NCBI GenBank assembly: GCA_028719825.1
Contig: JAQYLW010000043.1
Span: 1 to 42,869, forward strand
Reading direction: 5' to 3'
Length of the DNA: 42,869 nt
Source: Spirochaetales bacterium
GTDB lineage: Bacteria; Spirochaetota; Spirochaetia; Sphaerochaetales; Sphaerochaetaceae
Made by a program: the position numbers and the translations under genes. How positions within the stretch are numbered: the first letter of the stretch is position 1; every line of letters starts with the position of its first letter. The notes beneath the pieces were generated by a model. That model made no database searches. It was not told the DNA's origin and was given only the letters and a program-made list of their open reading frames with translations. Below are positions 33,441-42,500 of this stretch, piece by piece.

Positions 33441-34328
33441 ATGGAGATACGTTTCTTTAACGAACTTGATAACATATCAGGCAGCGATATATACAAAAAC
33501 TTTACCGATTTACGATTCAAAACTGAGGACAACAGCTACGAAAATATTAAAAGACGTCTTAACAGAATAAGTGGAGAGCCTGATATAAGCGCATGCGCTA
33601 TGAACAACAAGGAAATTATAGCGTGCTTTATAGGAAGTTCAAACACATGGTCAGGATTAAAGACAATCTACTGCAACGGTTTACTTGTTAATAAAAATAC
33701 GGATAAAAAAACTCTTGAAAAAGCAGTCAATGCCCTAATCAAAAAAGTATTGGATAAGGCCATACAGAATGATTTTGAAAATCTGCTTACGGAAAGCGAA
33801 ACAGGTGGCAGCGAGTTCAAAAAAATATTTTCATCCCTTAAAGAAGTCCATTCAAGAGTTCTGATAAACTATCTGATACCCACAAAAAAGCTTATTGAAA
33901 CCACCGGGGCATCCGCAAAGAATCTTGCTAAAAGCGAATTCAAAATCAAACCTGCAGACGTTAATAATCTAACTCCGTATCTTGGCTTTATGGACACAAG
34001 ACAGGGATGGCTGTCAAGCAATCAAGCAATAGGAAAGGAACATGGGGATGAGCTTATTTGCGTTAAAACCCAGTTTGACAGTATAAACTCCATTTGTGTT
34101 TACAACAGCGAAAGCGGAGTTATATCACGCCTTGCAACAATGCCGCTTGCAAGAAGAGGCGGATTTGCTTCTTCCCTTTTAAACTATGCAGCATCTCACA
34201 TAAAGGCAAAAAATACCATAGTCGTTGATATAAACAAAAAGAATGAAGAAGCACGCTGCTACCTTGAAAATTTAGGATTTAACGAATGCCTTGTTAAGGA
34301 AGAGACCTCGTATTCTTTAAACATCTGA
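33441..34328 (+). CDS. GNAT family N-acetyltransferase-like protein, two-domain
   Basis: 295 residues. The C-terminal 130 residues contain a GNAT core: ICVYNSESGVISRLATMPLARRGGFASSLL (acetyl-CoA pyrophosphate loop, with RRGGFA for the usual Q/RxxGxG/A), then a helix and VDINKKNEEARCYLENLGF, typical of the last helix and strand. The N-terminal half, with AMNNKEIIACFIG and a following strand, could be a second, degenerate GNAT unit. The acceptor is unknown. The gene ends in TGA and overlaps convergent ispH by 35 bp. Confidence 0.75.
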   Translation: MEIRFFNELDNISGSDIYKNFTDLRFKTEDNSYENIKRRLNRISGEPDISACAMNNKEIIACFIGSSNTWSGLKTIYCNGLLVNKNTDKKTLEKAVNALIKKVLDKAIQNDFENLLTESETGGSEFKKIFSSLKEVHSRVLINYLIPTKKLIETTGASAKNLAKSEFKIKPADVNNLTPYLGFMDTRQGWLSSNQAIGKEHGDELICVKTQFDSINSICVYNSESGVISRLATMPLARRGGFASSLLNYAASHIKAKNTIVVDINKKNEEARCYLENLGFNECLVKEETSYSLNI

Positions 34329-35139
34329 CAATGGCTTTGAATCTTTCGTAAGATGATGAGGCTGATGAAATAATCCCTACATTTTGAAAATTAAAAACAT
34401 AATCGGGTATATCGTACTCCGATTCAACAAGAACTCCTTTTGAACCGACACTGTTTATTACTTTTATAAGTTCACCGGCATTTGATGAATGTGATGATCC
34501 TACTACTATAACACAGTCAGAAAGACGAGCAATACGCTCTGCAGAGCACTGTCTGTTGTAACAGTCCTTACACACCGATGATGATACAACAACATCCTTA
34601 TAAAACGGACGCAGTCTATTTACATAATCTTCGGTTTTTTCCTTTTTGAAGGTTGTTTGTGTGTGGACATAAAGGATACGTGAAGGAGATGCTGTTCTGT
34701 TAATAAAATCATTAAGCTCCGTAAGATCGGATACTATATTTAGATTGTTGTCATTTATAAGGGTTTTCACCTCTGCGTGCGACCTTGATTTTACAAACAG
34801 CACAACAAGTTCTCCGCTCTTGTACTGCTTGTCTATCAAACGCTTACGAGCCTCAACAACAGGGCAAGTACCGTTTAATATATTTACACCGGATATGCTT
34901 AGTTTTTTAAGATTTGCATCCGTTTCTCCATGCGCTGCTACTACAACGGTACCGCTTACTTCTTTTTGGTCTATTATCCTTACACCAAGCTTTTGATAAT
35001 ATTCAGTTACCGGTGTATTGTGTATTATTTCTCCTGTTAAAAAAACGGGAGTACCCGTTTTAACCGCCTTATCCACAAGGGATAAAGCGTCGGTTACTCC
35101 CTTACAAAATCCGTTGTATTCAGATTCAATTACGTTCAT
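34294..35139 (-). CDS. ispH: 4-Hydroxy-3-methylbut-2-enyl diphosphate reductase IspH
   Basis: Last enzyme of the MEP isoprenoid pathway, a [4Fe-4S] reductase making IPP and DMAPP. 281 residues. The cluster ligands are Cys12 (GFCKGV), Cys92 (GTCPVV) and Cys190. Substrate residues are His40 (GEIIHN), His70 (AAHGE), His121 and the proton-donor Glu123 (SHAEV), and Thr162-163 (QTT). The region SVCKDCYNRQ differs from the usual TICNATQNRQ, and the following GSSHSSN block is a variant of GSKNSSN. The ATG overlaps the secDF TGA, so it is the last gene of that operon. Confidence 0.9.
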   Translation of the reverse strand: MNVIESEYNGFCKGVTDALSLVDKAVKTGTPVFLTGEIIHNTPVTEYYQKLGVRIIDQKEVSGTVVVAAHGETDANLKKLSISGVNILNGTCPVVEARKRLIDKQYKSGELVVLFVKSRSHAEVKTLINDNNLNIVSDLTELNDFINRTASPSRILYVHTQTTFKKEKTEDYVNRLRPFYKDVVVSSSVCKDCYNRQCSAERIARLSDCVIVVGSSHSSNAGELIKVINSVGSKGVLVESEYDIPDYVFNFQNVGIISSASSSYERFKAIVRCLKNTRSLP

Positions 35140-37841
35140 TCTTTTATTTTCAGCTTAATTGTCATCGGATCAAAAGCCGGATTTTTAATTTTTGAAAGCA
35201 AACAGAGTATATTAGGTGCAACAAAGTTTGCCGAATAAATACCTATAAGCATTCCCACAACAAGGCACAGAGCAAACATCCTGATTTCCGATGTTACAAA
35301 TATTGCTACGGGAAGAACTGCTACTATTGTTGTGAAGGAAGAAAACAGCGTTCTCTTTATACACTGTGCAACAGAGCGCTCAATGATATTGTTCAAATCA
35401 CCCTTTGCGGATGAAAGCATTATATTCTCCCTCACCCTATCGAATATCACTATGGTGTTATTGATTGAATATCCTATAATCGTTAGGATTGCCGCTATTG
35501 TTACGGATGAGATCTCTATGCGAACAACGGAAATGAACGATAACAGGATAAGAACGTCATGCATAAGAGAAAGCACCGCTGCCAAAGCAAAAGACAAACG
35601 GAATCGAACCCAAATATAAATTAACATCAGAACAAGGGATGCTGCTATTCCCAAAAGGCTTCCCTTAATTAATGACGATGAGAATTTAGCCCCTATAAAG
35701 CTTTCTCCGATTACTTCTACATTGCCGTCTGTAAATGCGGTACTCAGCTTCTCCTGCATAACCTTGGATACGGTTTCTCTTGCGTTTTCATCATCGGCAC
35801 TAGCCTTTATAATAAACACACCGTTGTCGCTATCTCCGCTGTTCTGAACAGAGAATGAAGAATCAAGAGCTGAACGAACCTCATCAATTTTTACCACACT
35901 GCCGTCTGCTTTTTCGATTTTTACATTCGCCATGTAACCTGATTCAAAGTCTATACCTAAGGCAAATCCACCCTTTGCGATAAAGAAACCGGCACCTGCG
36001 ATGAATAGTATAGAACTAAAGGCAAGAGCAATCCACGAAGCCTTGATGACTCTCAATTTTTTTGAATTTGCCTTAGAGAGTTCATCATCGCTTAATACCT
36101 TAATCCTACCCATTAAAAGATGAGGTTTTTTCACGTCGGTAATTACTATGTCCATAAACAAATGAAGCATAAACAACATTGTCAAAAGCGAACAAACTAT
36201 ACCTATCGCAAGAGTATTGGCAAATCCCTTAACCTGTGAAGAGCCAAGGAACGAAAGCACAACAGCCGCTATCATCGTTGTAATGTTAGCATCAAGAAGC
36301 GTCCATCGAGCGCGTGAAAAAGCAGTCCTTATTGAACTTTTTACGTCCTTTCCCGACCTGATTTCCTCGCGAATCCTTTCAAAAATAATAATTGCCGAGT
36401 CAACTGCCATACCCAAAGTCAGTATCAAACCTGCGATTGATGTGAGCGTTAGCGTAAATCCCAAAGCTGACAAAACGGATACTATCAAGAACATATCCAA
36501 GGCAAGCATTATTACGGCCAAGAACCCCGGCAGTTTGTAGTAAGCTATAAGGAATACAACAATAAGAGCAAGCCCCACAATCAATGCCTTTAGAGCAAGA
36601 TTGATTGAATCTTCTCCAAGGGAAGCTCCCACTCGCTCCATTGATGAAACCGAAAGCTCAATCGGGAATGATGTAGCTTCAAGAACAACCTTTAAATCCT
36701 CGGCTTCTTTTTCGGTGAACCCTGAAACCTGTACGTTTGTTCTTATTCCGCTTTGTATTGTTGCGATACTCTTTATTTTGCCATCCATCACAACAGCCAT
36801 AGGCTTCTGTATATTAGAGGAGGTAAGGTTATAAAACAGGTCCCCTCCCTCGCTTGTAAGCTCAAAGGTAACAATGGGCTGACGAGTTTGCGCATCCCGC
36901 GAAACTGAGGCGGTTTTGATATATCTTCCGTCCATTGTCTGTGAATTGTCTATTACGGCACAAGGATATGAAGTGACAAGCGTTTCAAGCCCATAATCGT
37001 CGTTTTTGTAATATGCATATGCCGTATACCCCGATTCAATCCATGACGGTGAGATAAACGAGCCTTTTTCATCAAACATTTCACTATAATGTTCTTCTGA
37101 CCATTTTAAAAGCTCCTGCGTTTTTGCACTGTCAACTATTGCAAACTGTAAATTTCCCTGTCCTCGTATGAGGGATTGAACTTTTTCGGGATCAGGATCG
37201 CCCGGCACCTCTACAAGAATTTGATCAGCTCCTTGACGACGTATATCAACCTCGCTTACACCATACTGGTCAACGCGCATTCTTAAAATCTCTATATCCT
37301 GAGCAAACGCAGCGTCTGTTTCTTCAAGGCTTGGCGTGTGTCCAAGACGTTCCGAAAGAGATGAGATATTACCTGAAAGAAGAACAGACATTCCTCCTCT
37401 AAGATCCAATCCGAGTTTTAACGCCTTGCCGGATATGTTTTTTAATGACAGATATTTCTCTCTGTAATACTTTTCAAATGCAGCTACAGCCTGTGCTTCG
37501 GAATCAAAAGCACCAAGTATTGCCTTTGCCGTCCATACTTCAGGAAGGGCCTTATTGTTTTCGATATAGCTGTCTTTTGCAGCATTAACCTGGTGTTTAT
37601 GAGTTGAAGAAAGATCGGCCTCCTTATCGGATTCAGCCTCTGCTTTTATCAGATCCTTAAGTTCTTTAACATCCTCTAACGCATTCTTATGAGATGAATC
37701 CCTGATTGCACTTAAACCGGAATTGGCTATAATTCTGTCTTCTTTATCTGTATATGAATACCACTTAACTGTCGGATACAATAAAAAACAAGCAAGTGCT
37801 AAAGATAATACAACTACTAATACTCTTTCTATCTTATGCAT
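35136..37841 (-). CDS. secDF: Fused SecD-SecF protein-export membrane protein
   Basis: 901 residues; SecD (about 1-575) and SecF (about 595-901) in one chain, together 12 membrane segments. SecD starts with TM1 (9-25) and has LGLDLRGGMSVLL (143-155), the periplasmic P1 head, and the IGLTLTL-type TM4 region around GLILTLGMAVDSAIIIFERIREE. SecF has GIDFESGYMANV (near 630) and GYSINNTIVIFDRVRE. Proton-motive-force use by the SecDF complex drives the late step of Sec export. It lies 18 nt after yajC; ispH follows by overlap. No Shine-Dalgarno site is obvious before the ATG. Confidence 0.96.
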   Translation of the reverse strand: MHKIERVLVVVLSLALACFLLYPTVKWYSYTDKEDRIIANSGLSAIRDSSHKNALEDVKELKDLIKAEAESDKEADLSSTHKHQVNAAKDSYIENNKALPEVWTAKAILGAFDSEAQAVAAFEKYYREKYLSLKNISGKALKLGLDLRGGMSVLLSGNISSLSERLGHTPSLEETDAAFAQDIEILRMRVDQYGVSEVDIRRQGADQILVEVPGDPDPEKVQSLIRGQGNLQFAIVDSAKTQELLKWSEEHYSEMFDEKGSFISPSWIESGYTAYAYYKNDDYGLETLVTSYPCAVIDNSQTMDGRYIKTASVSRDAQTRQPIVTFELTSEGGDLFYNLTSSNIQKPMAVVMDGKIKSIATIQSGIRTNVQVSGFTEKEAEDLKVVLEATSFPIELSVSSMERVGASLGEDSINLALKALIVGLALIVVFLIAYYKLPGFLAVIMLALDMFLIVSVLSALGFTLTLTSIAGLILTLGMAVDSAIIIFERIREEIRSGKDVKSSIRTAFSRARWTLLDANITTMIAAVVLSFLGSSQVKGFANTLAIGIVCSLLTMLFMLHLFMDIVITDVKKPHLLMGRIKVLSDDELSKANSKKLRVIKASWIALAFSSILFIAGAGFFIAKGGFALGIDFESGYMANVKIEKADGSVVKIDEVRSALDSSFSVQNSGDSDNGVFIIKASADDENARETVSKVMQEKLSTAFTDGNVEVIGESFIGAKFSSSLIKGSLLGIAASLVLMLIYIWVRFRLSFALAAVLSLMHDVLILLSFISVVRIEISSVTIAAILTIIGYSINNTIVIFDRVRENIMLSSAKGDLNNIIERSVAQCIKRTLFSSFTTIVAVLPVAIFVTSEIRMFALCLVVGMLIGIYSANFVAPNILCLLSKIKNPAFDPMTIKLKIKE

Positions 37842-37859
37842 AATAAAAAACGTCCCGTA

Positions 37860-38363
37860 TTATTTATTTTCGTTTTCGGCTGTTGTTGGTGTTTCTTCAG
37901 AAACAGGAGCATCAGGCTCCGCCTTAATGTCCTCTTCTGCTTTTTCTTTGTTCTCTTCGCCTTTTCTAACCGGCTTTATATTCAAAGCGGCTGTGTTGTC
38001 TGACGAAGGCGTTCCTTGACTTGGAGCAGATGATGCGTTTATGACTGTCCTTATTGCGTCCTTAGCAAATTCAATCTTAACCCCTGAAGCAACCTTTACA
38101 ATAACCGTGTTATCCTTTACGGATGAAATAACACCTCTTATTCCACCTGTTGTTTCAATCTTGTCTCCTCGCTTTAAACTGCTCAGCATTTGCTTAACCT
38201 TCTTTTCTTTTTTCCTTTGCGGAATAATCATAAGCAGTATCATAGCACCGAAAATTAATATAAGCGGCAGCATTGAACCGAAGCCTCCCTGAGCAGATGC
38301 AGCACTTCCCTGCGATGACGATTGAACGGTGTTACCGAACATGGCAATAAAATTACTAATCAT
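37860..38363 (-). CDS. yajC: Preprotein translocase subunit YajC
   Basis: 167 residues. A single membrane segment at about 30-47 is followed by the YajC signature IIPQRKKEKKVKQMLSSLKRG and a beta-rich cytoplasmic domain with GDKIETTGGIRGVISSV. A Gln/Ser/Ala-rich N-terminus precedes the membrane helix, and an extended acidic tail of about 55 residues (Glu/Lys/Ala/Pro-rich) follows the domain, longer than in E. coli YajC. AAGGAG precedes the ATG. YajC associates with SecDF and SecYEG, and the gene lies directly upstream of secDF as usual. Confidence 0.95.
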   Translation of the reverse strand: MISNFIAMFGNTVQSSSQGSAASAQGGFGSMLPLILIFGAMILLMIIPQRKKEKKVKQMLSSLKRGDKIETTGGIRGVISSVKDNTVIVKVASGVKIEFAKDAIRTVINASSAPSQGTPSSDNTAALNIKPVRKGEENKEKAEEDIKAEPDAPVSEETPTTAENENK

Positions 38364-38384
38364 AAAATCTCCTTAGATATTTTT

Positions 38385-39575
38385 TTATTTATTTAACAAT
38401 CCGACTTGATCAAAGACTTTTTGAATCTTATCTGCAGCCTCATCAATAAGAGCCTCTGTAATAGTAGCCATTAAACTGATACGAATTAAGCAATCATTAG
38501 GATCAACTGCAGGAGGGAAAACACAGTTTACAAACACGCCCTCGTCATAAAGCATTTTATTAATCTGTGCTGTTGTAACAGCATCTTTTGACGGAAGAGG
38601 TATAATCGGTGCTTCGCTTTCTTTGACGGTAAGTCCCCTGTCTATCAGTGCCTTACGACAATAATCGCCAAGGTCATTTACCCTTTTTACAAGTTCAGGG
38701 TGGGCTTTTAGAATACGAAGAGCGGCAAGTGCACATGCAGTTGCGGCAGGAGTTGAGGAAGCCGTAAAAATAAAAGGTCTGGAATTATGCTTTATAAAGT
38801 TAATTACCCTTTCACTTGCAGCTACATATCCGCCAAGGGATGCAAGCGACTTTGAAAATGTTCCCATGAAAATATCAACATCGTTCTGTAAACCATATTT
38901 CCATGCCGAACCCCTTCCTTCACTGCCTGCAACACCCAAAGCATGAGCGTCATCAACCATTGTGCGTGCATCGTATTTTTTAGCAAGGCGTACAATCTCA
39001 GGAAGATTTGCATAGTCCCCACCCATTGAAAATACTCCATCCACCACTATGATTTTTCCGGCATCGGATGGAATAAGCTTGAGAACCTTTTCAAGATCTT
39101 CCATATCGTTGTGGTTGTATCTTTTAAGTTGAGCATAGGAAAGCTGAACTCCTGCATATATTGATGCGTGATCCTCTTTGTCGCAGATTATATAATCGTG
39201 TCTGCCTGCAATAGACGAAAGAATGGCAAGATTTGATCCATAGCCTGTTGAAAAACACAGGGCCTGTTCCTTACCTACAAACTCCGCTATCTCTTTTTCA
39301 AGAATAATATGCTCATCTAAGGTCCCGTTTAAAAAGCGAGAACCGCTACAGCCTGAACCGTACTTATCAAATGCATCTTTTCCTGCCTTTATTACATCAG
39401 GATGAGTTGTAAGACCAAGATAGTTGTTGCTGCCAAGCATTATTCTACGCTTTCCTTCCATAACAACTTCAGGGGCCTGTTTGGATTCCAATGTATGGAA
39501 ATAAGGATATAATCCTTTTGCTTTAAACTCATCGGCCTGTGTATAATCAAAGCACTTTTTAAAAATATCAGCCAT
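38385..39575 (-). CDS. PLP-dependent alpha-oxoamine synthase
   Basis: 396 residues. Family: condensation of an amino acid with an acyl-CoA and loss of CO2 (glycine C-acetyltransferase, serine palmitoyltransferase, 8-amino-7-oxononanoate synthase). Key residues: PLP lysine Lys242 in GTFSKSLASLGGY, His136 stacking on PLP in KEDHASI, Asp208 and His211 in VDDAHALG. The N-terminal YPYFHTLESKQ and SRFLNGTLDEHI blocks resemble bacterial serine palmitoyltransferase-like enzymes as well as Kbl. No biotin genes or threonine dehydrogenase are in the window, so product identity stays open. Its GGAG lies 13 nt before the ATG, longer than ideal. It follows the SUMF1/InlB surface gene by 17 nt. Confidence 0.85.
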   Translation of the reverse strand: MADIFKKCFDYTQADEFKAKGLYPYFHTLESKQAPEVVMEGKRRIMLGSNNYLGLTTHPDVIKAGKDAFDKYGSGCSGSRFLNGTLDEHIILEKEIAEFVGKEQALCFSTGYGSNLAILSSIAGRHDYIICDKEDHASIYAGVQLSYAQLKRYNHNDMEDLEKVLKLIPSDAGKIIVVDGVFSMGGDYANLPEIVRLAKKYDARTMVDDAHALGVAGSEGRGSAWKYGLQNDVDIFMGTFSKSLASLGGYVAASERVINFIKHNSRPFIFTASSTPAATACALAALRILKAHPELVKRVNDLGDYCRKALIDRGLTVKESEAPIIPLPSKDAVTTAQINKMLYDEGVFVNCVFPPAVDPNDCLIRISLMATITEALIDEAADKIQKVFDQVGLLNK

Positions 39576-39592
39576 TAATTGCGTTTATCTCC

Positions 39593-42500
39593 TTATCTAA
39601 TATTTCGACATAATCTAAATCCGGTGTTTTTGTTATTTACAGTCTGTGACGACGAATTAACAAGAGTAGGAGCGGAACTAGCGAATGAAGCAATTGTATA
39701 ATCAAGTCCATTCACATTCCATGCTCCTCCGTTTACATATCTGTATCCAACACTTTCCATATCCTCTGCCCATTCAAATACGTTACCACACATATCATAA
39801 AGTCCAATATCGTTTGCTTTACTCTCGGCTCTGTATGGACGAGCAGCGTTGTACTTTCCGATAAACTGTGTGCCGTAATCATCGGATGAGACAAATTCAG
39901 GTGCAGCGTACACGCTGTAGGAAAGAAGATATTCGGATGAAGACTGTAAAAGTGCATCATGCGCACCGCTTATAGTTCCGTATGATGATCCAAAGAACGT
40001 TTCTGGCAATGCAACTCCCGAATAAGTCAATTCCGTTGCTTCGTTAAGCTTAACAGGTGAAACACTTGCCGCATATGACCACTCCGTGCGTGTTGGCAAT
40101 CTAAACCCTGTTGAATCTCCCACGTGAGAATATGTTCTTGCGCCACCGGACAGATGCTGTTTTGGATCTATTTTATCCAGCTCCGAAACATTTGTTGCAT
40201 CCCTTATTATTTCGCCTGCTCCCGTGCCACCTATCTTGTAGGCGCAGGTAAGCTGTTCACCGGGGTTCTTAGTTGCATTATACCATTCAGTTGCTGCATT
40301 ACAGAATACAACGGCGTTGTACCATGAAATACCGGTGATAGGATCTAAGGCGCTGTCCTTGTTTGAAAAATCAGCATTTTTATATCCAAGATAATACGGA
40401 ATTGTATCGTCAAATCTGTATCCGTTATTTATTGCCCACTTATAAACCGTCATGAAGAATCCGGCAGAAACCTCTGTATCCGCTATTGCAAAATCGCTTT
40501 TAACGGTTGCTTTTTCGGATGGACTTACAGAAGTGCTTGATGAGGGTTTTTGCCATACGACGGGCCAATCCTGTTCGCCCTTTAGAGAAATAAACGTCAT
40601 GGCCTGATCCTGCACGGTACCATTTGCCCATGATTCATAACTCTTATCCTGCTCGGTTGAGGTGAGATTAATTTCAAACACGGGAAGGAAATACTTTGTA
40701 TCGTAATATACGTTTATATTATGCGATTTTGTGCTGTCCGTAATGCCGCCCTTTAGGTCGGTAAACGGAATTGAAATCTGTTTATAGCCTCTTCTTTCAT
40801 TTGAAGGAATACCGCTTATAAGGATTTTCACATATGAAGCTCCGCTGCCGCCGTCCTCAATGCGATATTTGATATTGTTTCCTATCTCGTCGCTGAGCGG
40901 TTTAAACCAAGCTTCCACATCGGAAGATGTGAGATTTTGTTTAAAATAAGCATTTGTAAGATCAATTCTTAAAGGAACACCCGTAAGAGAGTCTCCTAAA
41001 CGTGATGTTACGCTTCCCATAACAGGATGTGCAACGGTTCCCACAAAGCTCTCTTCTTCCGTAAATGCGGCGAGAGAAACGGCAGCAACCTTATAATTCA
41101 TTCTTATTGTAACAGGTCCGGTATAGTTGTATTTTATGTCATCTGCAGGTATTACAACATTTGTATAATAAACAACCGTTTCCTCTTTTTTCAGCAAGTC
41201 AATCAAACCTTTTATTACAACTGTTACGTAATTATAGCCTTTTCCGCCTTTCTTGATATAAATGTCAGAATTTATAAGATGTTGCGCAAAAGTATTGGGC
41301 ATTGAATCTTCATCGTATATGAACCAGGATTTAACCTTGTTGTTATCAAGAGAATCCGAGAAGATACCACCGTTCTCAAGGTTTATTGTTATAACGGCAC
41401 CTTCTCCGTTGTTGAGGTATATGTTTTCCACACCAAAGATTGATGTAGAATCACAGCCGTCCTGATATTCTATATTTGCGTTGTATACTGTTTTTTCCCA
41501 TACGGCATACAGCGTTATATCGGATATCGGGTTATATTTTTCATCAAGAGGAATAACGGGGGATGTTTCTGCCTCGCCTTCTCTCCATCCTACAAATGTA
41601 TATCCGTTTTTAACAGGACGCGGCAAATCAAGCGATGGAACTTCCCATCGTCCGTTAACTTCCACGGGAGTGGAAACGTCCTCGCTTATAATACTCTTGC
41701 TTAGGATTTTTCCGTTTCCGTCAACATAGCACACATCGTTTTCATCGAAATAGCCCCTAAAACCGTATTCGGCAACGGAAGGCTTGAGTGCCTCCACATC
41801 GTCATAGACACAGTTGTATGAAACCGTATATTTTCGTTGAGGCACAGTGATAGTCCAGTTAGCATCCTTTGTTTTTTCCTTGTCGGAATACCACCTATCC
41901 TCCGTACAGTAATAAACGGCATTATCTCCACGGCTTGTGTATTCGCCCTCCTGAAGATTAAGCGACAGCGTATAAACATTGGGTGTCCAGAAAGCAAAAA
42001 CAGTCTCGTCTTTTTTAGACGGTGTGTATGGATTATCACATACATTACCCTCTGCGTTCTTCCATCCCGAAAGAGTGTAGCCCGAACGGCGAACCGCATC
42101 GCCTAACGGGAGGTTGACAGCCACCGATCCCCATTCTGCATTAGCAGTTTTTTCTGAATATATTGCTGTTTTGTTGTTGTTTTCGTCTTTAAATTCCCCG
42201 TTAGGGTTAACTATCATGGACTTCTTGGCATTTTCACTTACAAAATATCCGTTGAATACGTAGTTGACTTTCATCTCATTTGTAAGTTGATTTTGCTCTT
42301 CACCCTCTGCAGGAGGTACAAATTCTCCGTTTTGTAAATCAAGTTTAACGGTGAATTGATTTTCAGGTATCTGAATACTCTCTATTGGTGTAGAAGATGA
42401 TATACTTTCGTAGCTATCAAACCACTCTCCACCCCTTCCGGAAGCATCAACTTTAAAGAAAATCTGATCAACACCGTGTGTTTGAGTGCCACCCTCGGAC

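Noticed and set aside
41701-42099. 132-codon minus-strand frame overlapping the InlB-repeat gene
   Set aside because: An alternative frame within clear repeat-coding sequence; Arg/Thr-rich, without start signal.
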